DNA of 64,000 nt from Hahella chejuensis KCTC 2396 (GTDB lineage: Bacteria; Pseudomonadota; Gammaproteobacteria; Pseudomonadales; Oleiphilaceae), in contig NC_007645.1 in NCBI RefSeq assembly GCF_000012985.1, positions 248,001 to 312,000 on the forward strand, read 5' to 3'. This document shows, piece by piece, positions 9,016 to 16,028 of the stretch (position 1 is its first letter; each line of letters opens with the position of its first letter). Under the pieces are notes generated by a model. That model saw nothing but the letters and a program-made list of their open reading frames with translations. It was not told where the DNA came from and searched no databases. The position numbers were made by a program, and so were the translations under genes.

Positions 9016-10365
9016 ATGGCGGACAGCGAGACAAAACCTCTGGATTGGCGACGTTGGGGCGGCCTCGGGCAGGCGGCCCTGAACGGCGTCTTCGGCGATT
9101 ATCTGGCCCGACGGGGCAACCCACTGGCGATTGAGATGGATTTCTATCATCAGCGACGGCCGCTGCCGTTGGATGAGACGCTGGCGCTACGCTCCGGGCT
9201 GGTGCTTTCCAACAAAATCGTCGTCTTGCTGCACGGGCTCACCAATCTGGAAAGCATCTGGGACATCAAACCCAGGCAAGCCGAGGCGGTTATGGAGCCC
9301 AAGCCGGATAATTATGGCTTGAGACTGCAACGTGATTTCGGCTACACCCCCCTGTTTCTGCGGTACAACAGCGGTCTACCGGTGCGGGAGAACGGGCTGC
9401 GTTTTTCCCAGCTGATGACGCGTTTGTTCGCCGCCTACCCGCTGGAAATCGACGAAGTCATTCTGATTGGTTTCAGTATGGGCGGATTGGTGATGCGCAG
9501 CGCGCAGAAATCAGCGGATCTGTCCGACGCTCCCTGGTTGCCGAAGCTCAAACGCTGTTTCTACATAGGCAGCCCCCATGAGGGGTCGCCTTTTGAACAA
9601 ATGGGGCATCGCTTCAGCGCCTTCGTGCGCGAGTTTCCCCGGGATTACATCAATCAGTGGGCGGATTGGATCGACGGTCGCAGCGAAGGTATTCGCGATC
9701 TTCGGCAGGGACTGGACCCAGCGCCGCCTGTTGCGCCGGGGCGCGGCTTTTACCCTGGCGCCAGGCATTGCTTCATCAGTGGTTCGGTATCCCCGAATAA
9801 CGGCAGCCTGATCAACAAACTGGTGGGAGACAGTCTGGTCACGCAAGCCAGCGCGCACCCCCGCGCTGCGCCAGCGGACAGCCGCTTCGCTCACTTCGAA
9901 GGCGTGCCGCACATTCCCCTGGCGCATAGCAATCGCGTGTATCGCCAGATTCAGCAATGGTGTGAAGAGGATGCGCTGGCAGGCGGATCGCCGCCATTGC
10001 GGCAAACCATTTCACTGACGCCGGTTGCCGCGCCTGAGGCAGCGATGTGGCGTGATGGGCGGCTGGCGGCGGGTGTGGTGGATTTACTGGCGGATGGCTA
10101 TCTGCAAACGGTGGGCGCGGTGGAGTCCATGCACCGGGCCATCGCCCGCGACCCGCAGGAGGTGTTGGCCAGAATTCCGTTGGTGTGGCCGGTGGCGAGA
10201 GTAGTGGATGAATCCCACAAGGGCGTCGCCGGCGTCGTATACGGTTCGCTGAAATTGGGAGGGAAGCTGGTGCAGGGGGGAACTCGGTTCGTCGCCGGGC
10301 GCTGGGCCGGCAAGAGGTCGGATGGACGCCATCGGGAAGACGACGATCCGACCGTCGACAATTAA
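9016..10365 (+). CDS. Alpha/beta hydrolase (lipase-like)
   Basis: A 449-residue cytoplasmic-looking protein with no signal peptide. The alpha/beta hydrolase core shows the oxyanion-hole motif LLHGLTNLESIW (residues 71-82), the nucleophile elbow GFSMGG with Ser154, and a candidate catalytic His in FEGVPHIPLAHS. FYIGSPHEGSPFE resembles the lipase segment after the nucleophile. The C-terminal 110 residues are Ala/Gly/Val-rich with repeated GV..V patterns and may associate with membrane or with polyester granules. It lies 42 bp after mnmH in the same direction. Substrate unknown; esterase or lipase activity is inferred. Confidence 0.8.
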   Translation: MADSETKPLDWRRWGGLGQAALNGVFGDYLARRGNPLAIEMDFYHQRRPLPLDETLALRSGLVLSNKIVVLLHGLTNLESIWDIKPRQAEAVMEPKPDNYGLRLQRDFGYTPLFLRYNSGLPVRENGLRFSQLMTRLFAAYPLEIDEVILIGFSMGGLVMRSAQKSADLSDAPWLPKLKRCFYIGSPHEGSPFEQMGHRFSAFVREFPRDYINQWADWIDGRSEGIRDLRQGLDPAPPVAPGRGFYPGARHCFISGSVSPNNGSLINKLVGDSLVTQASAHPRAAPADSRFAHFEGVPHIPLAHSNRVYRQIQQWCEEDALAGGSPPLRQTISLTPVAAPEAAMWRDGRLAAGVVDLLADGYLQTVGAVESMHRAIARDPQEVLARIPLVWPVARVVDESHKGVAGVVYGSLKLGGKLVQGGTRFVAGRWAGKRSDGRHREDDDPTVDN

Positions 10366-10366
10366 A

Positions 10367-10993
10367 TCAACTGGGCGCCACGCACTTCACCATATGCGAG
10401 GCGACGGTCCCGCCGTAGTAGGTTCTGAATTTGCGGAACCACTTATGAAACTCCGCTTCCGGCACGTGAAACTCGCCGTAGTTGGGGTCAAATACGACGA
10501 TGGTGGCGTCATTGGGAACGACCTGTCCCTGACGACCGGATATGGAGCGGAAGAAACCAATCGTATGCGCGCCGTCGGCGCCGACCACTTTCATCGGAAA
10601 CCAGAAAGAATAGATGTAACCGGCGTATTGCGGTGACATCAACGTGCTTTCCAGCCAGCGCTGGCTGAAGTGAGAGTAGTCTTTGAGAAGCGCGACTTCT
10701 TTCAGGCCGCGTATTTGTATCATCAGTTTGTCCGCCTGCTTGTAGGCATTGCCGCCTTCATCCCAGCGATCCCCAAAGGCTTTTTGCAGCACCGGATTGC
10801 CAGCGCCTGAACGCACCCCTAACTTCGCCATCCGCTGCCTGGCGCGGGTGATGTCGCCATTGTCCTGAAACATCAGGCTCAGCCAGTTGATGGTGAAGTT
10901 ATGACAGGCGCCCTCCGAAGCGGCCTGAGATCGTCCCGCCAGTCCCGACATGGCCACCGTCTGGTCAAACTCCGCTATCCTTCTGATAATCAT
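10367..10993 (-). CDS. YopT-like (peptidase C58) cysteine protease candidate
   Basis: A 208-residue protein of which only scattered motifs are recognisable. These match the catalytic layout of the YopT/AvrPphB C58 family: Cys30 in SEGACHNFTINWL, His143 in GAHTIGFFR and Asp169 in VVFDPNYGEF. The last is the hallmark FDPNxGxF strand. In the family these proteases are type III effectors that cleave prenylated or kinase-like host proteins. No signal peptide is seen, which agrees with secretion through a dedicated system. It is convergent with the hydrolase gene (1 bp apart) and divergent from a small acidic-protein gene. No secretion genes are in the window. Function as an effector or toxin is inference; the triad is read directly. 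Confidence 0.65.
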   Translation of the reverse strand: MIIRRIAEFDQTVAMSGLAGRSQAASEGACHNFTINWLSLMFQDNGDITRARQRMAKLGVRSGAGNPVLQKAFGDRWDEGGNAYKQADKLMIQIRGLKEVALLKDYSHFSQRWLESTLMSPQYAGYIYSFWFPMKVVGADGAHTIGFFRSISGRQGQVVPNDATIVVFDPNYGEFHVPEAEFHKWFRKFRTYYGGTVASHMVKCVAPS

Positions 10994-11154
10994 GACTACC
11001 TCTACTACTCAAAAAAGATGATGCGGGCGGAGACAGCCTGACGGCGTTACTCAGCGCGCAAAACTTCGACTCGGGTTTTCAGGGGGAAGTTCATAAGCTT
11101 ATGAAGAATAAGCGTTAATTAAATTTAATGGTGATCAATTAATTTGAGGAATGC

Positions 11155-11583
11155 ATGAACAACAAAGCGCTGTTCTTAAAAATCGCGGCGGAGATTAACG
11201 CCATTAACGTCTGTGATTTGGCCTCCGCCTCCAGCAACAAAGCCCTGCTACAGGAGAAGCTGGCGTTGATGAAGTCTGTGATGAGCGAGGAAGGCGTCAG
11301 GTTTTGGGATGATTTTCTCTATGAATGCGAGGAGGCGACGGAGGACCTGGAGCTGGAGGAAGACTTTGAGGGCTGGGATCGTCAGCGGTTATCCAGATAT
11401 ATTGCAGCCGCGATTCATGAAAGCGGCGTCTTTAACCTGCTTGGCTTTCCTCAGAACCAGACCGCGTCCTTGTTAAATCTGCAAGACATGGCGGAAACGG
11501 AAATAGTGGAAATTTATGAGCACATCGAGAAAGTACAGTGGCGCATTATGGAGCTGTGCGTGGCGGAGCGTATGACGGCCTGA
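11155..11583 (+). CDS. Small acidic protein of unknown function
   Basis: A 142-residue, strongly acidic, mainly helical protein (for example ECEEATEDLELEEDFEG) with no membrane segment or signal peptide. A GAGGA site precedes the ATG. I do not recognise a family. It is transcribed divergently from the YopT-like protease gene with a shared AT-rich 160-bp promoter region. Small acidic helical proteins next to effectors are often chaperones or immunity proteins, but that is only a positional guess here. Confidence 0.6.
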   Translation: MNNKALFLKIAAEINAINVCDLASASSNKALLQEKLALMKSVMSEEGVRFWDDFLYECEEATEDLELEEDFEGWDRQRLSRYIAAAIHESGVFNLLGFPQNQTASLLNLQDMAETEIVEIYEHIEKVQWRIMELCVAERMTA

Positions 11584-11620
11584 CATCCATGATCAGTCAG
11601 GCCGATAGCAAGCGAGTTGC

Positions 11621-12472
11621 TTAACTCATCCCACAACACTTTTTGTATTTATGGCCGCTGCCGCACACGCAGGGATCATTGCGGCCGATTTTGCGATTGA
11701 TAGGAAGCGCTGGCGCTGGGGGTTCAGGTTCTTCCTGTTGGCGTTGCGCGCCATATTCCTCCAGGTCCAGCAGCTCTTCAATACTGAGTCTGGGCGTGGA
11801 GCGTTCTTTGCGGAATCCCAGGCTGATTTCCGCATCCTCCAGGTCGCCGCCGCAGATCAGGTCCACGCAGTTGAGCGTATATAACCGGCGGATGCCGTCG
11901 ATGGCCTGAGTGGCGTTCAGCTCCAGCAAGCGGGCGACCAATATGCCGTTGAGGACTTTGGCGGATCGGTTCGGAAATTCCATGTATGCGCGGAAAATCT
12001 CCACCACCTGATCTTTGTGCGCCGGTTGTGCGACCGCAATAGCCGCCAGCGCCTTAACCGCCAGTGCGGGAATCAGCTCGTCTTCGGCGGGCTCCTGCAG
12101 CTTTCTCGCCAGCGGCGCGATAGCCACCGGGCCGATCATGGCGAAGGCGCGATGAATTTCCGCCAGGGCCCAATCCTGAATATAGAGAAAGTCAAAACTG
12201 TTCAGCAAAGGCATAACGGCCCGTTCCGCCTGCAATTGCCCCAGCGCGCGGCAGGCGTGCAACGGCGCCCATGACAGGCTGCTGTTTTCGTCTTCGAGAT
12301 TAAGGCTCTCATCCGTCAAAATCTGGATAAGTTCGGGGATGTCATCCTGGTTAAAACCATACTGCGCCACATAGTCCGGCCAGTCGAAATTTTTAGGAGG
12401 GCCGATATTCAGCAAGGCTTTGATTTTAGGATTATTCGTGATCATAAAATACGTTGGTTCCAACTTATCCAT
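11621..12472 (-). CDS. HEAT-repeat-like protein with C-terminal SEC-C zinc motif
   Basis: A 283-residue protein of the DUF1186/SEC-C type. Residues about 60-190 form alternating helices with Ala/Leu-rich repeats such as HACRALGQLQAERAVMPLL and AVKALAAIAVAQP, consistent with a HEAT-like solenoid. A Pro/Glu linker leads to the C-terminal zinc-binding SEC-C motif GRNDPCVCGSGHKYKKCCG. SEC-C motifs are best known at the SecA C-terminus, where they bind SecB and ribosomes, and occur as tags on many other proteins. Translation may begin eight codons later at MITNNPK. It is single and convergent with the 11155 gene. Specific function unknown. Confidence 0.8.
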   Translation of the reverse strand: MDKLEPTYFMITNNPKIKALLNIGPPKNFDWPDYVAQYGFNQDDIPELIQILTDESLNLEDENSSLSWAPLHACRALGQLQAERAVMPLLNSFDFLYIQDWALAEIHRAFAMIGPVAIAPLARKLQEPAEDELIPALAVKALAAIAVAQPAHKDQVVEIFRAYMEFPNRSAKVLNGILVARLLELNATQAIDGIRRLYTLNCVDLICGGDLEDAEISLGFRKERSTPRLSIEELLDLEEYGAQRQQEEPEPPAPALPINRKIGRNDPCVCGSGHKYKKCCGMS

Positions 12473-12571
12473 TGGTCGGGATTACTGAGGCGGACCGCGC
12501 AATTGAGTCCCGCCCCGGAAAAGTGCTTAAATGCGCGGCGGAAGGATATCAGGTGAGATCGCGACGCTTAA

Positions 12572-13336
12572 GTGGAAATTGCAAACTTCAATAACGCAGG
12601 TGCGGATGCATACCCCAATCGATCAGAAAACCGACGTCGCGGGCTACTGTGGGTCGCGTTGCTGGGATCTGTCGGCGCGCATTTGGGGCTATTAATGTCT
12701 CCATCCATGGAGTGGCCAGTCGCATCGCGCCCAGTCTCGTCCACCATTACGATTCAGATCAGAACGCAGCAAGCGCCAGATACATCAGTTCCAGAAGCGG
12801 ACATTGCTGAGACCCCCGTTCCTGATTCCACGCCTGCAACCTCGGAGGCAAAGCCCGAGCCTCCGCAACCGACACAGGTCAAACCCGAACAACGAGTCGT
12901 CGAGACGCCGCCCAAGCCTCGTAAGCAGGAAGAACCGGCTGCGCTGGAAAAGGCGCCGCCTGCAGCGACGGTTAAATTACAAACGGAGCCGGCAAGCCAG
13001 CCGCGAAAAAAACTGTTGCTGGATAATGCCCTGGAATACGCCAGGGACAATGTGAGGACTGAGCCAGAAGACAAGCCCAAACATTTTGATCGACGTCTGG
13101 ATCAGGCGCTCATGGATGCGAAAATCTATAACCAGGAGGGCGAATACCCGCCTGATGCCGTGGAGAGCTTTGAGGACAGCGCCGGGCGCCGTTTCGTTAA
13201 AGTGCAGGGAGGCGGTTGCTTTGAATTGGTGAGTGAGGAAATGAGTCGGCGCAAAGGCGACGTCTGGTACTTTTCCGACGGTTGCGGAGGCTCCGATGAC
13301 GATAAAATCCAAATCGACTTTAAGAATCTGAATTAG
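12572..13336 (+). CDS. TonB-like membrane-anchored protein
   Basis: A 254-residue protein with a TonB-like N-terminal half: a basic stretch NRRRG, one membrane helix LLWVALLGSVGAHLGLL containing the histidine usual in TonB, then a Pro/Glu/Lys-rich periplasmic linker of about 90 residues. The C-terminal 80 residues (from about KHFDRRLD) do not look like a TonB domain but form a compact unit with two cysteines (GGGCFEL and DGCGGSDD). The start is a GTG at 12572; the first in-frame ATG is inside the membrane helix. No exbB/exbD nearby. It may be a periplasm-spanning protein unrelated to iron transport. Confidence 0.65.
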   Translation: MEIANFNNAGADAYPNRSENRRRGLLWVALLGSVGAHLGLLMSPSMEWPVASRPVSSTITIQIRTQQAPDTSVPEADIAETPVPDSTPATSEAKPEPPQPTQVKPEQRVVETPPKPRKQEEPAALEKAPPAATVKLQTEPASQPRKKLLLDNALEYARDNVRTEPEDKPKHFDRRLDQALMDAKIYNQEGEYPPDAVESFEDSAGRRFVKVQGGGCFELVSEEMSRRKGDVWYFSDGCGGSDDDKIQIDFKNLN

Positions 13337-13380
13337 GAAGGGGAGTTAAGGCGTCGCCGAATACACGCAGAAAGCGTGAT

Positions 13381-13398
13381 CCCCCGCCTGGGCGGGGG
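13381..13398. terminator. GC-rich hairpin between convergent genes
   Basis: A perfect CCCCCGCC/GGCGGGGG inverted repeat (arms 13381-13388 and 13391-13398) between the TonB-like gene and the YceI gene, which converge on it. There is no long T tract on either strand, so termination may be partly Rho-dependent. Confidence 0.5.
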
Positions 13399-13409
13399 AG
13401 GAAACCGAC

Positions 13410-13985
13410 TTACTTGGCGTCAAACGTCAAGTTGAAGGTGACGGGAACGGAAATGCTGATGGAAGGCAGCTTGGCGATGTCCTTCAGCTTCATGACGCCG
13501 TCTTTCAGAGCGAAATCCGCGGCGTTGATGACCAGCGGCTGCAGCGTGGAAACCACCACCTGCTTATCGGAGACGCGATTGATCACGACTTCCGCTTTCA
13601 CTTCTTTCTTCACGTCGTGCAGTTCCAGAGATCCGTCCAGGCTCGTCACGATGGATGCGCCGGGAGCGGCTTTTTTCAGCAGCTCAGGATCAAGTTTTAC
13701 GCTGTAAGTCGCTTTCGGGAATTGCCCGGTCTGAAAAAGTTCTTTCTTCATCCGCTCATTACGGATATCGATGTTAGTGGCGACGCTGTTCAGGTCGATT
13801 TCCAATATGGCTTCGCCTGCGTCATTGATGCTGCCGCTCAATTGGCCAAAGTGGTGCACTTCAGCGACATCGGTGGCTTTGATGGAGATAAAGCTTAACT
13901 TGGATTCTTCGTTGTTCAGCTGCCAGTTCGCAAATACGGAGCTGCTGATACAACACAAACCCGCCAATAACCACTTTGCTTTCAC
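13410..13985 (-). CDS. YceI-family periplasmic protein
   Basis: A 191-residue protein with a GTG start preceded by GAGGTGA. A signal peptide ends at SSVFA-NW. The mature part is a YceI-type lipocalin-like barrel: it opens with WQLNNEESKLSFISIKATD and contains the repeated pattern of ILEIDLNSV, TYSVKLDPEL and LELHDVKKEV, ending in VTFNLTFDAK. YceI proteins bind isoprenoid chains such as polyprenyl phosphate or ubiquinone and are induced by alkaline or osmotic stress in E. coli. It stands alone, convergent with the TonB-like gene. The ligand is not deducible. Confidence 0.88.
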   Translation of the reverse strand: MKAKWLLAGLCCISSSVFANWQLNNEESKLSFISIKATDVAEVHHFGQLSGSINDAGEAILEIDLNSVATNIDIRNERMKKELFQTGQFPKATYSVKLDPELLKKAAPGASIVTSLDGSLELHDVKKEVKAEVVINRVSDKQVVVSTLQPLVINAADFALKDGVMKLKDIAKLPSISISVPVTFNLTFDAK

Positions 13986-14227
13986 GTTTTCACCTCGCTG
14001 TGACTGTATAGTTTAATCCCTGGTTTCGGAACGTAACTGGGGATGGGTACTGTAAAAGGCGGTTACTGTACCAGAAAATGACCTGGATTAAATAAAGTAA
14101 AAATATAAAGCTTTTGTTAAATTTTACTAATATTCAATGAGTTGCAAGACAGCTTGTTACTTCTTCGAAGGGATTAGGCAAGATGGGGCGACCATCTGAA
14201 GAGGCCGGTTAGGCGGGGCGATGCTTT

Positions 14228-14379
14228 CTTATTAATCAGGCAGTCAAATAGCTTCCTTCTATTTGTCTGCAACGACAGGGCCTGCGCATGTCAGGCCCTG
14301 TCTCCCGCGGCTGGCCGCCGCGCAGGCGCGTCCATGCGCCTGGTTATTAACATGCCAATATCATTGTCATATTAATAAG
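14228..14379 (-). repeat. Dispersed structured repeat, copy 2 (inverted relative to copy 1)
   Basis: The reverse complement of this segment matches copy 1 over essentially its full length with scattered substitutions. The main hairpin here is GACAGGGCCTG/CAGGCCCTGTC: the A-T pair of copy 1 has become G-C on both arms, a compensatory change. The outer ends form a 9-bp terminal inverted repeat CTTATTAAT/ATTAATAAG. No target-site duplication is clear. It lies in the 614-bp gene-free stretch between the YceI gene and the lipoprotein genes. Confidence 0.85.
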
Positions 14380-14411
14380 TCGGTCGGGAAAAAGAAGTAG
14401 TTCGGAAAAAT

Positions 14412-14550
14412 GTAGGTTGGAAAAGCGAAGCGCCTTCCAACGCTGCTGAATAGCCACTGATCCGCTCCCAAGTCAGTATTAAGCGCCTTTGCCATTTTCG
14501 GCGATAGTCCGACATGGGTCGTTGGATGGCGCGTTGCTTATCCAACCTAC
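14412..14550. repeat. Pair of inverted 30-bp GTAGGTTGGA repeats
   Basis: Arms at 14412-14441 and 14521-14550 match in inverted orientation at 26 of 30 positions. Each arm is also a small hairpin of its own (GTTGGAA/TTCCAAC in one, GTTGGAT/ATCCAAC in the other), again with paired changes. Such GTTGGA repeats are widespread intergenic elements in proteobacteria. They lie directly beside the larger repeat copy 2 and downstream of the duplicated lipoprotein genes. Confidence 0.7.
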
Positions 14551-14599
14551 GTTTGCTTTAAGTCCTTGCCATCTCTGCTCCCGTTGAAACAAGAAAATG

Positions 14600-15121
14600 C
14601 TACGGGCACTGAAATGGGTGCTCAGCCAAATATTCTTCTAATCCGAACTGATTCTTTCCCTCCAGCGCGTCTGCTTTCAGCCCGACATAGTAATACTGAT
14701 ATGTCACATCGCAGGGAATGCCTGGGTCTGAATAAACCCCAGCGCCGCCGCCAAAAATTGTAAGCTCAGGGTCGTTTCGATTTTCTGGCGTATCATCCAG
14801 GCTCGTTGTCCATCTTCCTTTAATTTCTACGCGCTGGCCGTTTTCCCCAACGTAGTAATATTTTACGTCTTCGGCGGCTATCCAACCCTCGTTCAGTTCC
14901 CCTTGGGTCAGCAAAACGCCTGATGGAGGAATTTCATAAATCCGACTCCCCTTCTCGTGCCTGACAGGCTCTCCAGAAGGAGTGTTAAACAGGATATAAA
15001 ACATACCTACAAAATTATCTGGCAACAGATAGATTTCTGGTTCTGGCGAAGCCGCTTTTTGTCCGCAGGCGGCGACAAGCGACATGGAGGTCAGCAAGAG
15101 ACAGATAGGTAACTTATTCAT
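14600..15121 (-). CDS. Lipoprotein, DUF6843-like, duplicate A
   Basis: A 173-residue protein with a lipoprotein signal peptide (VAACGQK, lipobox Cys19). The mature part begins IYLLPDNFVG, followed by YILFNTPSGEPV, IPPSGVLLTQGE and a C-terminal half with YYYVGENG and two cysteines. The N-terminal motif is typical of DUF6843-type proteins, whose function is unknown. It is about 90 percent identical to the next gene upstream (15304-15831), and the non-coding DNA between them is duplicated too, so the pair arose by a recent tandem duplication. Both genes follow the pullulanase gene on the same strand. Confidence 0.8.
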   Translation of the reverse strand: MNKLPICLLLTSMSLVAACGQKAASPEPEIYLLPDNFVGMFYILFNTPSGEPVRHEKGSRIYEIPPSGVLLTQGELNEGWIAAEDVKYYYVGENGQRVEIKGRWTTSLDDTPENRNDPELTIFGGGAGVYSDPGIPCDVTYQYYYVGLKADALEGKNQFGLEEYLAEHPFQCP

Positions 15122-15998
15122 TAGCTTTGATTATCGAGACAGGGTGACGCGCAGTATTTCTGATAAGGCCGTCGCCTTCAATGGACTAAAAGGCATAGCG
15201 TCAGGTGAATTGAGAGAAGAAGGGAAAAGGCTGGTGGACCGAGAAAACAAGCCGACGCTTGAGCCGTTGCTGGCGCCAAGCGTGATAGGCTTGCCTGATG
15301 GAGTTATTTCATAGGGCACTGGAATGGGTGCTTATCCAAATATTCGTCTAATCCGAACTGATTTTTCCCCTCTAGTACGTCTGCTTTCAACCCGACATAG
15401 TAAGACTGGTATGTCACGCTACAGGGAATGCTTGGGTCTGAAATAACCCCAACTCCGCCGCCAAAAATTGTAAGCTCAGGGTCGTTTCGATTTTCTGCCG
15501 TATCATCCAGGCTCGTTGTCCATCTGCCTTTAATTTCTACGCGCTGGCCGTCTTCCCTGACGTAGTAATATTTTACGTCTTCGGCGGCTATCCAACCCTC
15601 GTTCAGTTCCCCTTGGGTTAGCAAGACGCCTGATGGGGGAATGTCATAAATCCGACTTTCTTTCTCATGCCTGACGGGCTCTCCGGCAGGGGTGTTAAAC
15701 AGGATATAAAACTTACCTACAAAATTATCAGGCAACAGATAGATTTCGGGTTCAGGCGAAGCCGCTTTTTGTCCGCAGGCGGCGACAAGCGACATGGAGG
15801 TCAGCAAGAGACAGATAGGTAACTTATTCATTAGCCTTGATTATCGAGACAGGATGACGCGCAGTATTTCTGATAAGGCCGTCGCCTTCAATGGACTAAA
15901 AGGCATAGCGACGGGTGAAAAAAGAAAAGTAGGAGGAGGAAATGGCAGGCGGATCGAGAAAACAAACCGACGCTTGAGCCATTGCTGGCGCCAAGCGT
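14602..15998 (-). repeat. Tandem duplication of about 0.7 kb (two lipoprotein units)
   Basis: Unit A (14602-15283) and unit B (15312-15998) are direct repeats offset by about 710 bp. Each holds one lipoprotein gene plus its upstream region. The upstream non-coding part carries the same sequence in both, with a few substitutions and indels, and both units end in the same GGCGCCAAGCGT. Unit B encodes two extra C-terminal residues because the repeat joint shifts the stop. Confidence 0.9.
15304..15831 (-). CDS. Lipoprotein, DUF6843-like, duplicate B
   Basis: A 175-residue paralogue of the neighbouring lipoprotein with the same signal peptide and lipobox (VAACGQK) and the same IYLLPDNFVG start of the mature part. 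The two differ at about 17 positions, mostly conservative (for example Met to Lys after NFVG, and Asp to Ser next to the cysteine of IPC). It ends with an extra Met-Lys. Both copies keep an open frame, so both are probably functional. The role is unknown; surface or outer-membrane anchoring is expected from the lipobox. Confidence 0.8.
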   Translation of the reverse strand: MNKLPICLLLTSMSLVAACGQKAASPEPEIYLLPDNFVGKFYILFNTPAGEPVRHEKESRIYDIPPSGVLLTQGELNEGWIAAEDVKYYYVREDGQRVEIKGRWTTSLDDTAENRNDPELTIFGGGVGVISDPSIPCSVTYQSYYVGLKADVLEGKNQFGLDEYLDKHPFQCPMK

Positions 15999-16028
15999 CG
16001 GGTGGAATGAACGTTTTAGCTGAAGCCG

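Noticed and set aside
10098-10361. Antisense open frames in the alpha/beta hydrolase C-terminal region
   Set aside because: GC-rich shadow frames of the hydrolase gene, without start sites or homologous features.
15084-15314. Open frames on the plus strand in the duplicated lipoprotein upstream regions
   Set aside because: They are mirrored in both repeat units but not kept in length, overlap the signal peptide region in antisense and have no recognisable features.
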